Shown here: piece by piece, positions 14,150 to 22,356 of the stretch
Layout: every line of letters starts with the position of its first letter
Position numbering within the stretch: the first letter of the stretch is position 1
NCBI GenBank assembly: GCA_009786445.1
Contig: WQTE01000004.1
Span: 1-53,237 of the forward strand
DNA length: 53,237 bases
Source: Oscillospiraceae bacterium
GTDB taxonomy: Bacteria > Bacillota > Clostridia > Oscillospirales > Oscillospiraceae
Direction of reading: 5' to 3'
Translations under genes and position numbers: made by a program
Notes under the pieces: generated by a model
What the model saw: the letters and a program-made list of their open reading frames with translations, nothing else
Database searches by the model: none
Told to the model about the DNA's origin: nothing

Positions 14150-15517
14150 ATGGTTTTTTCTAGTTTAACATTTCTTGTGTTCTTTCTCCCGATTTTTTTG
14201 TTTGTCTATTTTGCCGTACCCGAAACAAACATAAGAATACGAAACCTTGTACTGCTGATTTTCTCATTGTTTTTCTATTCGGCAGGTGAGCCAATCTGGT
14301 TTGTGCTTATATTATTTTCCGCATCCATGGACTGTATCATAGGGCTGTTCATGGAGAGATGTCGCGGAACGCCTCTTGCCAAGGTTTTGCTCGTGATATC
14401 GCTTTGCAGCAGCCTGGGACTTTTGGTTCTTTTCAAGTATACTGAATTTTTATTGGGGCTTGTGGGGATTTCTGTCGCATTTGCGCCGGTGTTACCAATC
14501 GGAATTTCGTTTTACACCTTTCAAACAATGTCCTACTCCATTGATTTATACAGAGGTAAAATAAAAGCGCAGCGAAATCCGGTTGCCTTTCTCACTTTTG
14601 TCGCAATGTTCCCTCAACTTGTGGCAGGTCCCATTATCATATACTCGGATATTGAAGACAGGCTCACAAACAGAAAAACCACGCGAAAAATGATAAGTGA
14701 CGGCATTACACGCTTTGCAATGGGTCTTGGGAAAAAGGTTATATTTGCCAATCATGCGGGAGCGGTAGCTTATGAGCTTCTCGGTGCTCCGTATCTATCT
14801 ACATTGGGCGTTTGGTTAGGTGCCCTGATGTTTGGGTTTCAGATATATTTTGACTTCTCAGGTTATTCCGATATGGCTATAGGGCTTGCAAAAGTCTTGG
14901 GATTTGAGTTTAAAGAAAACTTCAATTATCCGTACATAGCAAAATCAGTCACTGATTTTTGGCGCAGGTGGCATATTTCGCTGGGAAGATTTTTTCGGGA
15001 TTATCTGTACATCCCGCTCGGCGGCAATAGAAAACGTGCTGTTTTCAACATAATGTTAGTCTGGATGGCAACAGGATTTTGGCATGGTGCTTCGCTTAAT
15101 TTCATCATATGGGGGCTATATTTCGGCGTTGCCCTGCTGATAGAGAAGTACCTGCTGCGTAATATCATGGAGAAATGGCCTGCCTTTATCCGCCATGCTT
15201 ATTTACTCCTCATAGTCTTATTTGGGTGGCTGGTGTTTTATTTTGTAGACCTGTCGCAGCTCACCGTGGCATCGGAAAGATTCTTCGGTTTAGGCGGAAA
15301 TCTTTGGGACTATCGCGCGGTTGACTTATTGCTTGGCAATATTTGGATATTACCTATACTCGCTATATTTTCAACGGAAAAACCTATACAAATATGGCAG
15401 CAGCTCAGGATTCGTTTTCCGGCTTCGGAAGCGGCTCTCAATATGACAATATTGGGCGCAAGCTTCATAATGCTGATAGGACAGACATTTACACCATTTA
15501 TTTACTTTAGATTTTAG
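14150..15517 (+). CDS. MBOAT O-acyltransferase (AlgI/PatA-like)
   Basis: This 455-residue polytopic membrane protein is of the MBOAT family. It moves acyl groups, usually acetyl, across the membrane for attachment to cell-wall or secreted polysaccharide. The family segments VAGPI, FQIYFDFSGYSDMAIG, FWRRWHISLGRFFRDYLYIP and the catalytic-histidine segment ATGFWHGASLNF are all visible. AGGAGG lies just before the ATG at 14150, eight bases after the carboxypeptidase stop. The next gene encodes a DHHW protein, the usual extracytoplasmic partner that completes the transfer. The polysaccharide target is not evident; peptidoglycan or a secondary wall polymer is likely given the neighbours. Confidence 0.9.
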   Translation: MVFSSLTFLVFFLPIFLFVYFAVPETNIRIRNLVLLIFSLFFYSAGEPIWFVLILFSASMDCIIGLFMERCRGTPLAKVLLVISLCSSLGLLVLFKYTEFLLGLVGISVAFAPVLPIGISFYTFQTMSYSIDLYRGKIKAQRNPVAFLTFVAMFPQLVAGPIIIYSDIEDRLTNRKTTRKMISDGITRFAMGLGKKVIFANHAGAVAYELLGAPYLSTLGVWLGALMFGFQIYFDFSGYSDMAIGLAKVLGFEFKENFNYPYIAKSVTDFWRRWHISLGRFFRDYLYIPLGGNRKRAVFNIMLVWMATGFWHGASLNFIIWGLYFGVALLIEKYLLRNIMEKWPAFIRHAYLLLIVLFGWLVFYFVDLSQLTVASERFFGLGGNLWDYRAVDLLLGNIWILPILAIFSTEKPIQIWQQLRIRFPASEAALNMTILGASFIMLIGQTFTPFIYFRF

Positions 15518-15538
15518 AAAGGCACAAGGATACGTGTT

Positions 15539-16795
15539 ATGGGTGATAATATAAGGCTCAATATAGTTTTATCGTCAGCGGCTCTTATTATATTGTTCTT
15601 TTTTGTTTTTATCTTGCCTTCGGATGAAAATGCTTCCGAGTTTGAAAACAGAAATATGGAGCAATTTCCCGTCCTCACCTTTGAAAGCTATCTGAGCGGT
15701 GAATTTTTCAAACGCTTTGAGTCTTATCTTTTGGATAACACAGCCATGCGCACATCATGGTTGACACTCGGCCATATAGCAGAAATGTCATATGGGCTAC
15801 GACTCCCGGGAGGCGGCGCAATGGTTGATTTCGGTGGTGCAGACTTGGGTATAGGGCTTGTTCCCGATGAGCCGGATGATGTTATTCCTTTTTCGGCTTT
15901 TTCGCCCGGACTTTCGGAGGTGCAAGTTATTACAACAGGGGCAGTTTCCGAGCCTTTCAGTGTCGATGTAAATTTTCATGAGGATGCGGTATTCTATCTG
16001 CGATACACCGAAAATCGTGAACTTGCGGCACGCTATGCTGAAGTGTTAAACTCATACAGAGCGGCAGTTGCTGATGATGTGCGGATGTTCTCCCTTATAT
16101 CTCCTGTCAAGGTGGAGTTTATGGGCGAGAGATACAGAGCAGTAAATTCCTCGCAGCTTGGCACAATCAACTTTATAGGTGAGCTGCTTGATGAGAGCAT
16201 AGTACAAGTTGATGCACATGGTTTTTTGGAGGCACATTTCGAGGAATATATCTTCTTTCGCCTTGACCATCACTGGACGGCACTTGGAGCATACTACGCA
16301 TATTTAGCATTTGCAGAGGCAGCGGGGATTGACCCAATCACCATCGAAAACTATACAGAACACGCCATCGAAGGTTTTATCGGCTCGCTTGCTGTGGGGA
16401 CACGCAACCGCACCGTTCTCGAAAATCCCGACACAATATATTTTTATACACTTGATGACGGAACCGAGTTTTCGATAGATATGTTTGTTATACCTACAGA
16501 GTTTTCTGCACTGAGCTATAGAGTCTTTTTAGGCGGCGACAGAGCCATTTATTCGTTCACGACATCGAACTTAAACGGGCGTACACTTGTGGTCGTAAAA
16601 GATTCTTTTGCAAATGCACTAATTCCCTGGATTGCGCCTCATTATGAAATGATTGTTGTCATTGACCCGCGACAATTTTTCGGAAGTGTCACACAAATCT
16701 TGGAATATTTAGAAAATGTTGACCTTTTATTTGTAAATTATATTCCTGCAACTACGATGCCTGACTTGATTGAGCAACTATATAATGCAAGATAG
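15539..16795 (+). CDS. DHHW (AlgX/AlgJ-like) O-acyltransferase partner
   Basis: The 418-residue protein is anchored by one N-terminal membrane segment (about 9-26), with the rest outside. The family name motif is present as FRLDHHWTALGAYYAY (Asp-His pair of an SGNH-type triad), and the serine motif VVVKDSFANAL with downstream VVIDPRQF near the C-terminus completes the expected triad. Such proteins accept acyl groups delivered by the MBOAT protein and transfer them to a polymer. It starts 21 bases after the MBOAT stop with AAGGAT upstream. An unusually long insertion lies between the anchor and the catalytic domain (about residues 90-140). Confidence 0.85.
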   Translation: MGDNIRLNIVLSSAALIILFFFVFILPSDENASEFENRNMEQFPVLTFESYLSGEFFKRFESYLLDNTAMRTSWLTLGHIAEMSYGLRLPGGGAMVDFGGADLGIGLVPDEPDDVIPFSAFSPGLSEVQVITTGAVSEPFSVDVNFHEDAVFYLRYTENRELAARYAEVLNSYRAAVADDVRMFSLISPVKVEFMGERYRAVNSSQLGTINFIGELLDESIVQVDAHGFLEAHFEEYIFFRLDHHWTALGAYYAYLAFAEAAGIDPITIENYTEHAIEGFIGSLAVGTRNRTVLENPDTIYFYTLDDGTEFSIDMFVIPTEFSALSYRVFLGGDRAIYSFTTSNLNGRTLVVVKDSFANALIPWIAPHYEMIVVIDPRQFFGSVTQILEYLENVDLLFVNYIPATTMPDLIEQLYNAR

Positions 16796-16827
16796 TAAAT
16801 ATTTAATTCGCTTCGAGGTGATTTTAC

Positions 16828-18051
16828 ATGAATAATAAACGACAAAGAGCGGGTGTGCGAAAAAAAGCAGAAAAGGCGATTAGAGCACAGCAAATTGAAA
16901 AATCGCAGCAAACTGAGCAATCAGCGCAGGTTGAGGAATCGTTGCAAGCTGTAGAGCATTTGCATGACGAAGATTTGCCGCAAGCTGAGGAATCTCAGTT
17001 GATTTATGAGTATCAGATAGCTGTAGAGGGTTGGCAGCTTGATGAGCTTGCGCAGGATGAGGAGTCACAAGACGAGGAATCTCCGCAGGACGAGGACTCG
17101 CAGGACAAGGGGGCTCCGCAGGAAGAGATGCCGCCGGAGACTGATGAAACGTTGCAAACTGAAAAATCGCCGGAGACAGAGCAGTCGCCATCGGTTGATG
17201 AGCCGAAGATGGAAGGATTTGAAAAAATGCCGTGGGGTAGTGTTGCCGCACTTGCTGTTTTGTGCGTAGCATCTTTAGTCACAGGGATAGTTTATTGGTA
17301 CAACAACTACTATAGACCATCAGACTATGAAGAAGGTGGCTCAACCGCCGAAACCGGCACAATTTTGCCATCCGGAAATATTTTTGGTTTTCATGATGTC
17401 GCAGATAGCAGATTTTTCCATGAAACAGATGCTCCCTCCATACAAAATAGTGAATCTAGTACGCCTGAACTTCGCGGCGTAATTGACCCGTTCCCTGAGT
17501 TTGTCGAATTATGGGAGATATATGGCAATGACGACATCGTAGGCATTCTGCACCTTGCAGGTCATGAAGAGATGATATTGCAGGCTGACAGCAACTCATT
17601 TTATTTAACCCACGATATAAACCGCGAACACTCGGCTACAGGGCAGGCGTTTCTCGACTATAGTGTGGACTTAATAATGGGACTGGAGCACAACATGGTT
17701 GTGTACATCCCATATGGCGTTTCTATTCGTGAAGCTTTGAGGGAGTATAGTAGTTACGACTTTTTTCTCAGGCATCCGCACTTATCTTTCTCAACCCTAT
17801 TCGGCGATTTTGAGTGGGAGATCTTTTCGTTTTATGTCTCCCCACCGACATTACCGTTTCTGACGGTAAATCATCCGGACAACTATACCTGGGGCGAAGC
17901 TGTTATGCATTTTACGCTTGCATCAATGTATAACACGCGACTTGATGTTACCGAGTACGACCAAATCATTACTATAGTTTCACCCACTGATATTGACTCT
18001 GAAATGTATTATGTTTTACAAGCAAGGATGTTACGTCAAATCACATCTTAG
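16828..18051 (+). CDS. Membrane-anchored sortase-B-like protein lacking catalytic residues
   Basis: The 407-residue protein has a basic start, a long Glu/Gln/Ser-rich cytoplasmic region with irregular repeats (30-128), one membrane segment (137-156), and an outer domain (222-405) that follows sortase B strand by strand: FYLTHDINREHSATGQAFLDY, EYSSYDFFLRHPHLSFST, EIFSFYV. The three catalytic residues are missing when aligned to S. aureus SrtB: His is Pro295 (VVYIPYG), the TLSTC cysteine is Pro386 (ITIVSPT) and Arg is Tyr394. It therefore cannot be an active transpeptidase and probably binds or senses a wall ligand. GAGGTGAT precedes the ATG. It lies between the O-acylation pair and the M15 peptidases. 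Confidence 0.65.
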   Translation: MNNKRQRAGVRKKAEKAIRAQQIEKSQQTEQSAQVEESLQAVEHLHDEDLPQAEESQLIYEYQIAVEGWQLDELAQDEESQDEESPQDEDSQDKGAPQEEMPPETDETLQTEKSPETEQSPSVDEPKMEGFEKMPWGSVAALAVLCVASLVTGIVYWYNNYYRPSDYEEGGSTAETGTILPSGNIFGFHDVADSRFFHETDAPSIQNSESSTPELRGVIDPFPEFVELWEIYGNDDIVGILHLAGHEEMILQADSNSFYLTHDINREHSATGQAFLDYSVDLIMGLEHNMVVYIPYGVSIREALREYSSYDFFLRHPHLSFSTLFGDFEWEIFSFYVSPPTLPFLTVNHPDNYTWGEAVMHFTLASMYNTRLDVTEYDQIITIVSPTDIDSEMYYVLQARMLRQITS

Positions 18052-18165
18052 CTGTGATTTTGCAGATGATACTATACAAAGTCTTAAATTTATCATCATG
18101 TCCGCATCAAGATTCTTCGCTGCACTCAGGGCGGCATGATTTCAGGAAAGGAGGTTGCATATTCC

Positions 18166-19341
18166 ATGAATGGTTTTTTGAAAGCAGCAATAAAAGTACT
18201 GCTGGTAGTGGCTCTTATATTGGCAGGTGCATACGTTTATTTCAGATTTTATGCAACTCCTGAAGCTCCTGAAGCACCAATAATAGCCGAGCGCACACCG
18301 CCACCTGCTGCGCCGCCGGAGGAAACCCATGGGCCTGAAATTGAGCTCATTTGGTACGGCGGCATATTTGAACTTCCGATAAACGGAGCAACCGGCTTTG
18401 CATCTCGTGACACAAGAGTATATCTTGCCCCCGATGCGAGTTCAGAAGTTATATATAACTTAGCTGCCGGACAAGGATTTACAATCCTGGACGAAGATGG
18501 GGATTGGTGGAAAATACAAATAGGCAATGAAGAGGGGTTTGTGTTACACTCCTCAGCTTTCATAAATCTTCCTGATGTCTTGCCGTCGATCCGATATGAT
18601 ATAACTAATGCATATTCCTCCTTAAAACGCTCGAGTTTGATAGACATCCCCAATGTATCGGGATATGCACTCTATGAAGCATGGGCTTTTAATCCGCGTT
18701 TGGATAGATATGAGTTCATAGTACCTGCACTTTATTCCACGGCTAAGCTGCTTGCCGTAGTGCAGCGTTCAGCCCTACTGAGCAATAACACTGTGATTTT
18801 GTTTGAGGCTTTTCGGCCACACGCAACACAACGCCTTGTAGTGGAAAACTTGAGCGCATTAATGGCTGAAAACCCCGCTGTAGATCGGGGCATTAACACT
18901 CCGCCGTGGAGTATCAGTTGGTTTATATCAACCGGAATCTCAAATCATCAAAGGGGTGCTGCCGTTGACGTGAGTTTTGCTTTTGTGCTGGAACGTGAGA
19001 CGAGAGTGGCAGGTAGATTTGCATACATTTATATTACTAACTATGAGCAGCGGATAATGCCGACTGAGATGCACGAACTCAGTGCACTCGCAGCATCGCT
19101 CGAAGAGCCGGTAGCGGGACATGCGTGGCGAGATGTTTTTACGGCACGCTCAATGACCCAAGGTTCTCGTCTTTTACGTACTTATTTTACTGAAGCGGGC
19201 TTTACTCCTGTGGCATCCGAATGGTGGCATTTTGACGATAGGGAAGGTTCTGCAATTGCTCGGAGTTACGGTTTGCAAGGCGATTTTTTCATAGATTCGA
19301 TTTATAGTTTTGAGCCGTGGTTGAATCAGATTGAATATTGA
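18166..19341 (+). CDS. SH3b-M15 D,D-dipeptidase-like protein (VanX type), copy 1
   Basis: The 391-residue protein has an N-terminal membrane anchor, a proline-rich linker, an SH3b-like wall-binding domain (about 60-140, with GDWWKIQIGNEEGFV) and an M15 peptidase domain. The M15 zinc ligands and catalytic base are visible: SNHQRGAAVDV (His261, Asp268) and SEWWHF (Glu352, His355). It should act outside the membrane on D-Ala-D-Ala or related wall peptides. True VanX is cytoplasmic and lacks the anchor and SH3 part, so a resistance role is unlikely. The ATG at 18166 is chosen because AAAGGAGG precedes it. A close paralogue follows. Confidence 0.85.
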   Translation: MNGFLKAAIKVLLVVALILAGAYVYFRFYATPEAPEAPIIAERTPPPAAPPEETHGPEIELIWYGGIFELPINGATGFASRDTRVYLAPDASSEVIYNLAAGQGFTILDEDGDWWKIQIGNEEGFVLHSSAFINLPDVLPSIRYDITNAYSSLKRSSLIDIPNVSGYALYEAWAFNPRLDRYEFIVPALYSTAKLLAVVQRSALLSNNTVILFEAFRPHATQRLVVENLSALMAENPAVDRGINTPPWSISWFISTGISNHQRGAAVDVSFAFVLERETRVAGRFAYIYITNYEQRIMPTEMHELSALAASLEEPVAGHAWRDVFTARSMTQGSRLLRTYFTEAGFTPVASEWWHFDDREGSAIARSYGLQGDFFIDSIYSFEPWLNQIEY

Positions 19342-19361
19342 CATATAGGATGTTCGTTTGA

Positions 19362-20633
19362 ATGAAAGTGCTTTTTATTTTTACTATGATAATGTTTACC
19401 GTTGTTTTGCTTGGTATGACTGCGGCTTTTATTTATTGGTGGGGAGGTCAAGAAAGGGTCAACGTTGACAGGGACGAGCCGCACTCTGATTCTGATATGC
19501 AGTTTGCGCCGCCCGATTTTGTAATTGTAGGAGATGAAGAGCTCGGCGCGGACGATCAGCAAGGTTATGAACCTACAGAGCCTGAGCCTACACCTGAGCC
19601 GGAACCGGAACATACACCTCCGCCGGCTTACGTTATTGATTATTTTGCGACAGGCGGTTTGTTAGAACTACCTGTGATAGGTGCGAGCGGATATGCGGCT
19701 GTTTCCGTTGTAATTAGGGCGAATCCTCAAGCAAATGCCGAGAACCTTCTCACGCTGAGTCCGGGAGAAGGCTTTACCATTTTGGGTGAGGATGGAGCGT
19801 GGTGGCATATTGAGGCCGGTGATGTCAGAGGATGGGTGCCTCACCGATACTGCTTAATAAATCTGCCTGATGTTATTCCATCTATTGTTTATGATATAAC
19901 TAATGCCTACGCTTCGCTCAAGCGTTCAAGCGGCTATGATATTCCCAATATTTCAGGGCAAATCCTTTACGAGGCTTATGGCTTTAACCCCCGTTTCGGC
20001 AGATATGAATTTATTGTTCCGGTCATGTATTCCACAGCTATCAAGCTGGCGGCTGCACAGCGGGCTGCGCTCGAAGACGGGCGCACCATAATCGTTTATG
20101 AGGCTTTTCGCCCCCGCATGACTCAGATAAGTGCTGCAACCGGTATGCAGACTTTGATGAACGAAAATGCGGCAGTTGCAGCGCATGTTAACACTCCGCC
20201 ATGGAGTCTGGGGTGGTTCATTGCCACATCTTTGTCAAACCATCAGAGGGGTGCTGCTGTGGATGTCAGTCTGAGTCGTGTCGTTTCTTATCAGCGTAGG
20301 AGTACCGGTGATTTTTCATACTTACTCATAACGGAGCACGAACGATATGAAATGCCTACGGCTATGCACGAGCTCAGCCCTGATGCTGCCATTTTTAGAA
20401 ATCCTGTTTCCACAACGTCGCCTACTGCATGGATTGGAGTGCCACTGTTACCATCCGTAACAGAGGGAGTAGTGCTAATGCAGGGGTACCTTTCCGATGC
20501 CGGATTTACGCCGATATCCTCCGAGTGGTGGCATTTCAATGATTTGGAGGGTATTGCTGTTGCTCGCAGCATAGGGAGCCGCGGGGAGTTTTATGTTTCT
20601 ACGGTTTTCAGTGTTGCTCCGACTTTGCAATAA
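19362..20633 (+). CDS. SH3b-M15 D,D-dipeptidase-like protein (VanX type), copy 2
   Basis: This 423-residue paralogue of the preceding gene has the same layout: membrane anchor (1-26), an acidic then TPEPEPEP-type linker (40-90), an SH3b domain (about 95-170) and an M15 domain with SNHQRGAAVDV (His294, Asp301) and SEWWHF (Glu388, His391). The catalytic domains are clearly similar along their length, while the linkers differ. The start is 20 bases after the first copy's stop, so this is a tandem duplication within one operon. Both copies keep all catalytic residues, which suggests divergence in location or substrate rather than decay. Confidence 0.85.
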   Translation: MKVLFIFTMIMFTVVLLGMTAAFIYWWGGQERVNVDRDEPHSDSDMQFAPPDFVIVGDEELGADDQQGYEPTEPEPTPEPEPEHTPPPAYVIDYFATGGLLELPVIGASGYAAVSVVIRANPQANAENLLTLSPGEGFTILGEDGAWWHIEAGDVRGWVPHRYCLINLPDVIPSIVYDITNAYASLKRSSGYDIPNISGQILYEAYGFNPRFGRYEFIVPVMYSTAIKLAAAQRAALEDGRTIIVYEAFRPRMTQISAATGMQTLMNENAAVAAHVNTPPWSLGWFIATSLSNHQRGAAVDVSLSRVVSYQRRSTGDFSYLLITEHERYEMPTAMHELSPDAAIFRNPVSTTSPTAWIGVPLLPSVTEGVVLMQGYLSDAGFTPISSEWWHFNDLEGIAVARSIGSRGEFYVSTVFSVAPTLQ

Positions 20634-20655
20634 GAAGCCCACAGAGGAAGGCTGT

Positions 20656-20803
20656 GCAGAGGAAGGGTGTTAAAAATCTAAAAATTCGTGCGGGTAGAGA
20701 CTACTGAAACTGCATCAGAAAAAAACTATCTGGTGGCATTATCTGAGCTACACCGCAAAGAGTCGCTTACGAATTTCTTAGATTTTTAACGCCCTTCCTC
20801 TGC
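20656..20803. repeat. 148-base element with 34-base imperfect terminal inverted repeats
   Basis: The left arm (20656-20689) starts GCAGAGGAAGGG and continues through TTAAAAATCTA to ATTCGT. The right arm (20769-20803) is its reverse complement with one mismatch and one single-base gap. The 79 bases between hold no gene. The layout suits a miniature inverted-repeat element or a long hairpin RNA. No T tract follows, so a simple terminator is unlikely. It lies between the M15 operon and the tRNA-Gln gene. Confidence 0.7.
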
Positions 20804-20810
20804 TTATGGC

Positions 20811-20884
20811 TGGCAGCGGGGGAAGGTTTCGAACCCTCTCAGATGGAGTCAGAGTCCATAGTGCTACCGTTACACCACCCCGCT
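20811..20884 (-). tRNA. tRNA-Gln(CUG), CCA encoded
   Basis: A 74-base tRNA with the acceptor stem AGCGGGG/CCCCGCT, the anticodon stem ATGGA/TCCAT with loop CTCTGAC (anticodon CUG, reading CAG), the T-loop TTCGAAA and an encoded CCA. Confidence 0.93.
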
Positions 20885-20984
20885 GTATGAGAAGTTTTGT
20901 ATCCATAAAAAATTGATATTCACCGCATATGTACCCCATTATATCACCCGATGGGCAATCAATCAAGATTTTAGAAAAAAGATA

Positions 20985-21013
20985 TTGCTGAGTGACTGTT
21001 TATGATGTATACT
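20985..21013 (+). promoter_or_regulatory. Promoter for the small membrane protein gene
   Basis: TTGCTG (20985-20990) and TATACT (21008-21013) are spaced by 17 bases. Transcription would start near 21020, at the edge of a perfect 9-base inverted repeat. Confidence 0.45.
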
Positions 21014-21018
21014 CTCCT

Positions 21019-21042
21019 TGTGATGATGATAGTATCATCACA
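21019..21042 (+). repeat. Operator-like palindrome at the transcription start
   Basis: TGTGATGAT (21019-21027) and ATCATCACA (21034-21042) form a perfect 9-base inverted repeat with a 6-base centre. It overlaps the predicted transcription start, so it could be a repressor site or a stabilising 5' hairpin in the mRNA. Confidence 0.5.
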
Positions 21043-21069
21043 GAATATAATTTGAGGGGAGATTTAAAA

Positions 21070-21525
21070 ATGGAAAAGGGCAGCACGTTATTGAAAGTGG
21101 TAAGTATACTCATGATTATTTTCGGAGGTCTTGGATTACTTCTCAGCTTACTGGGCTTATTGGGGGCGGGGTTTCTTGCCGCTATGCCGGATGAGATTGC
21201 AGGAGTAGGTGTTGGTGAAGAACTTGCTCAACTTGCGGTGGTTTCATCTGTTATCATTTTCATAGGTTCAGCAGTCCAATTGGTAGCAGGCATAGTTGGT
21301 GTTAAAAATCATAACAAATCTGAAAATGCCAAGGTTTGCATGATAATTGCGTGTGTGGTAATTGCTGTTCAGCTTCTTGGAAATATTTTTGATATTTCGA
21401 CAAGCGGTTTCACAGGCGCAACAGGGCTTAATGTTGTGATTGGTCTTGTTATACCGGTGCTTTACCTAATAGGCGCACTTCAACTTAAAAAACTGGGTGA
21501 ACAAAGCCAATATCCTATGCAGTAA
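21070..21525 (+). CDS. Small four-helix membrane protein, unknown function
   Basis: The 151-residue protein has four hydrophobic segments: about 8-38 (LMIIFGGLGLLLSLLGLLG), 60-80, 90-110 and 122-142. The short polar tail contains KKLGEQSQ. This layout occurs in small clostridial membrane proteins of unknown role (DUF4064-like). The ATG at 21070 is chosen because GGGGAG precedes it and the hydrophobic segment begins soon after. It has its own promoter and no obvious functional partner. Confidence 0.75.
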   Translation: MEKGSTLLKVVSILMIIFGGLGLLLSLLGLLGAGFLAAMPDEIAGVGVGEELAQLAVVSSVIIFIGSAVQLVAGIVGVKNHNKSENAKVCMIIACVVIAVQLLGNIFDISTSGFTGATGLNVVIGLVIPVLYLIGALQLKKLGEQSQYPMQ

Positions 21526-21603
21526 ATCAAAAAAAAGCAAAACAGGCAGCCTGAGAAAAGTTACCGGCACATTTGATTTTTGTTAGAAAAGTTGGGACAG
21601 CAT

Positions 21604-22347
21604 ATGGCAGAAACACGCAACAAACCGGAGAACCGGCGGGAGGAAAACGGTGTTGTTTATTACCAGCGTTCGTCCATCACGCACGAGGGTCTAACCTATC
21701 AGCGTCTCGCGGTGCAGACACATTTTGTTGAGCGTGGCGAATCGTATGTTAAGCTCGTAGAGCGTTACATCGCACCGATTAAACGCAGCGGCGATATGCT
21801 GTCGCTTTCTGAGAAGGTTATCTCCATGTGCCAAAACAACGTCGTAGAGCGCAAAGATTTAACACCGGGCTTTTGGGCGAAAATCCTTTGCAGAGCAGCA
21901 TCAAGCAGCCAACACGGGCAAGGTGTCAATGAAGCGCATACGATGCAACTTGCCATCAATTTGGCAGGTTTACCGCGCATTTTGTTAGCGGCGTTTTGCT
22001 CTGCGGTAGGTAAACTGTTCGGCAAACGCGGTATTTTCTATAAAATCGCAGGGCACGGCATTGATGGTATTGACGGGCTTTACAAGGATTCTGTCTTTGA
22101 AGTATATCACGACATGGCGCTGCTCAACCCACGCGAACCAAACAAGGTATGCGCCGAGGTTGAGCAAGCGCTTAACATTCCTGTAATGTTGGTTGATGCC
22201 AACGATTTTTCAGTCACGATATTTGGCAAATCTCCATCAATGGTACTGCTGGATACTGACTTGCAAGCAATAATAAAGGATAATCCCGCAGGTCAGAGCG
22301 GCGAGCTTACGCCATTCATTCTCATCCGACCCGCCGAGAGGCTGTGA
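21604..22347 (+). CDS. Coenzyme F420-0:L-glutamate ligase-like (CofE/FbiB family) protein
   Basis: The 247-residue protein resembles the F420 ligase family, which adds glutamate to F420-0. LVERYIAPIKRSGDMLSLSEKV is the conserved N-terminal segment, and FYKIAGHGIDGIDG and a C-terminal NDFSVTIFGKSP follow. No other F420 biosynthesis gene or F420-dependent enzyme is in the window, and many Firmicutes carry such proteins without making F420, so the substrate may be different. The ATG at 21604 starts a polar N-terminus; a TTG at 21580 is possible. It is followed tail-to-tail by the HD-GYP gene with only 9 bases between. Confidence 0.7.
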   Translation: MAETRNKPENRREENGVVYYQRSSITHEGLTYQRLAVQTHFVERGESYVKLVERYIAPIKRSGDMLSLSEKVISMCQNNVVERKDLTPGFWAKILCRAASSSQHGQGVNEAHTMQLAINLAGLPRILLAAFCSAVGKLFGKRGIFYKIAGHGIDGIDGLYKDSVFEVYHDMALLNPREPNKVCAEVEQALNIPVMLVDANDFSVTIFGKSPSMVLLDTDLQAIIKDNPAGQSGELTPFILIRPAERL

Positions 22348-22356
22348 TACAGCTCC

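Noticed and set aside
17013-17282. Serine/cysteine-rich reading frame opposite the pseudo-sortase gene
   Set aside because: It is the antisense shadow of a Glu/Gln/Asp-rich coding repeat and has no ribosome site.
18166-20633. A vancomycin-resistance cluster (VanX pair plus ligase)
   Set aside because: No VanH or D-lactate-type ligase, no VanS/VanR pair, and the M15 proteins are anchored outside the membrane. The alr/ddl pair lies 10 kb away and looks like housekeeping.
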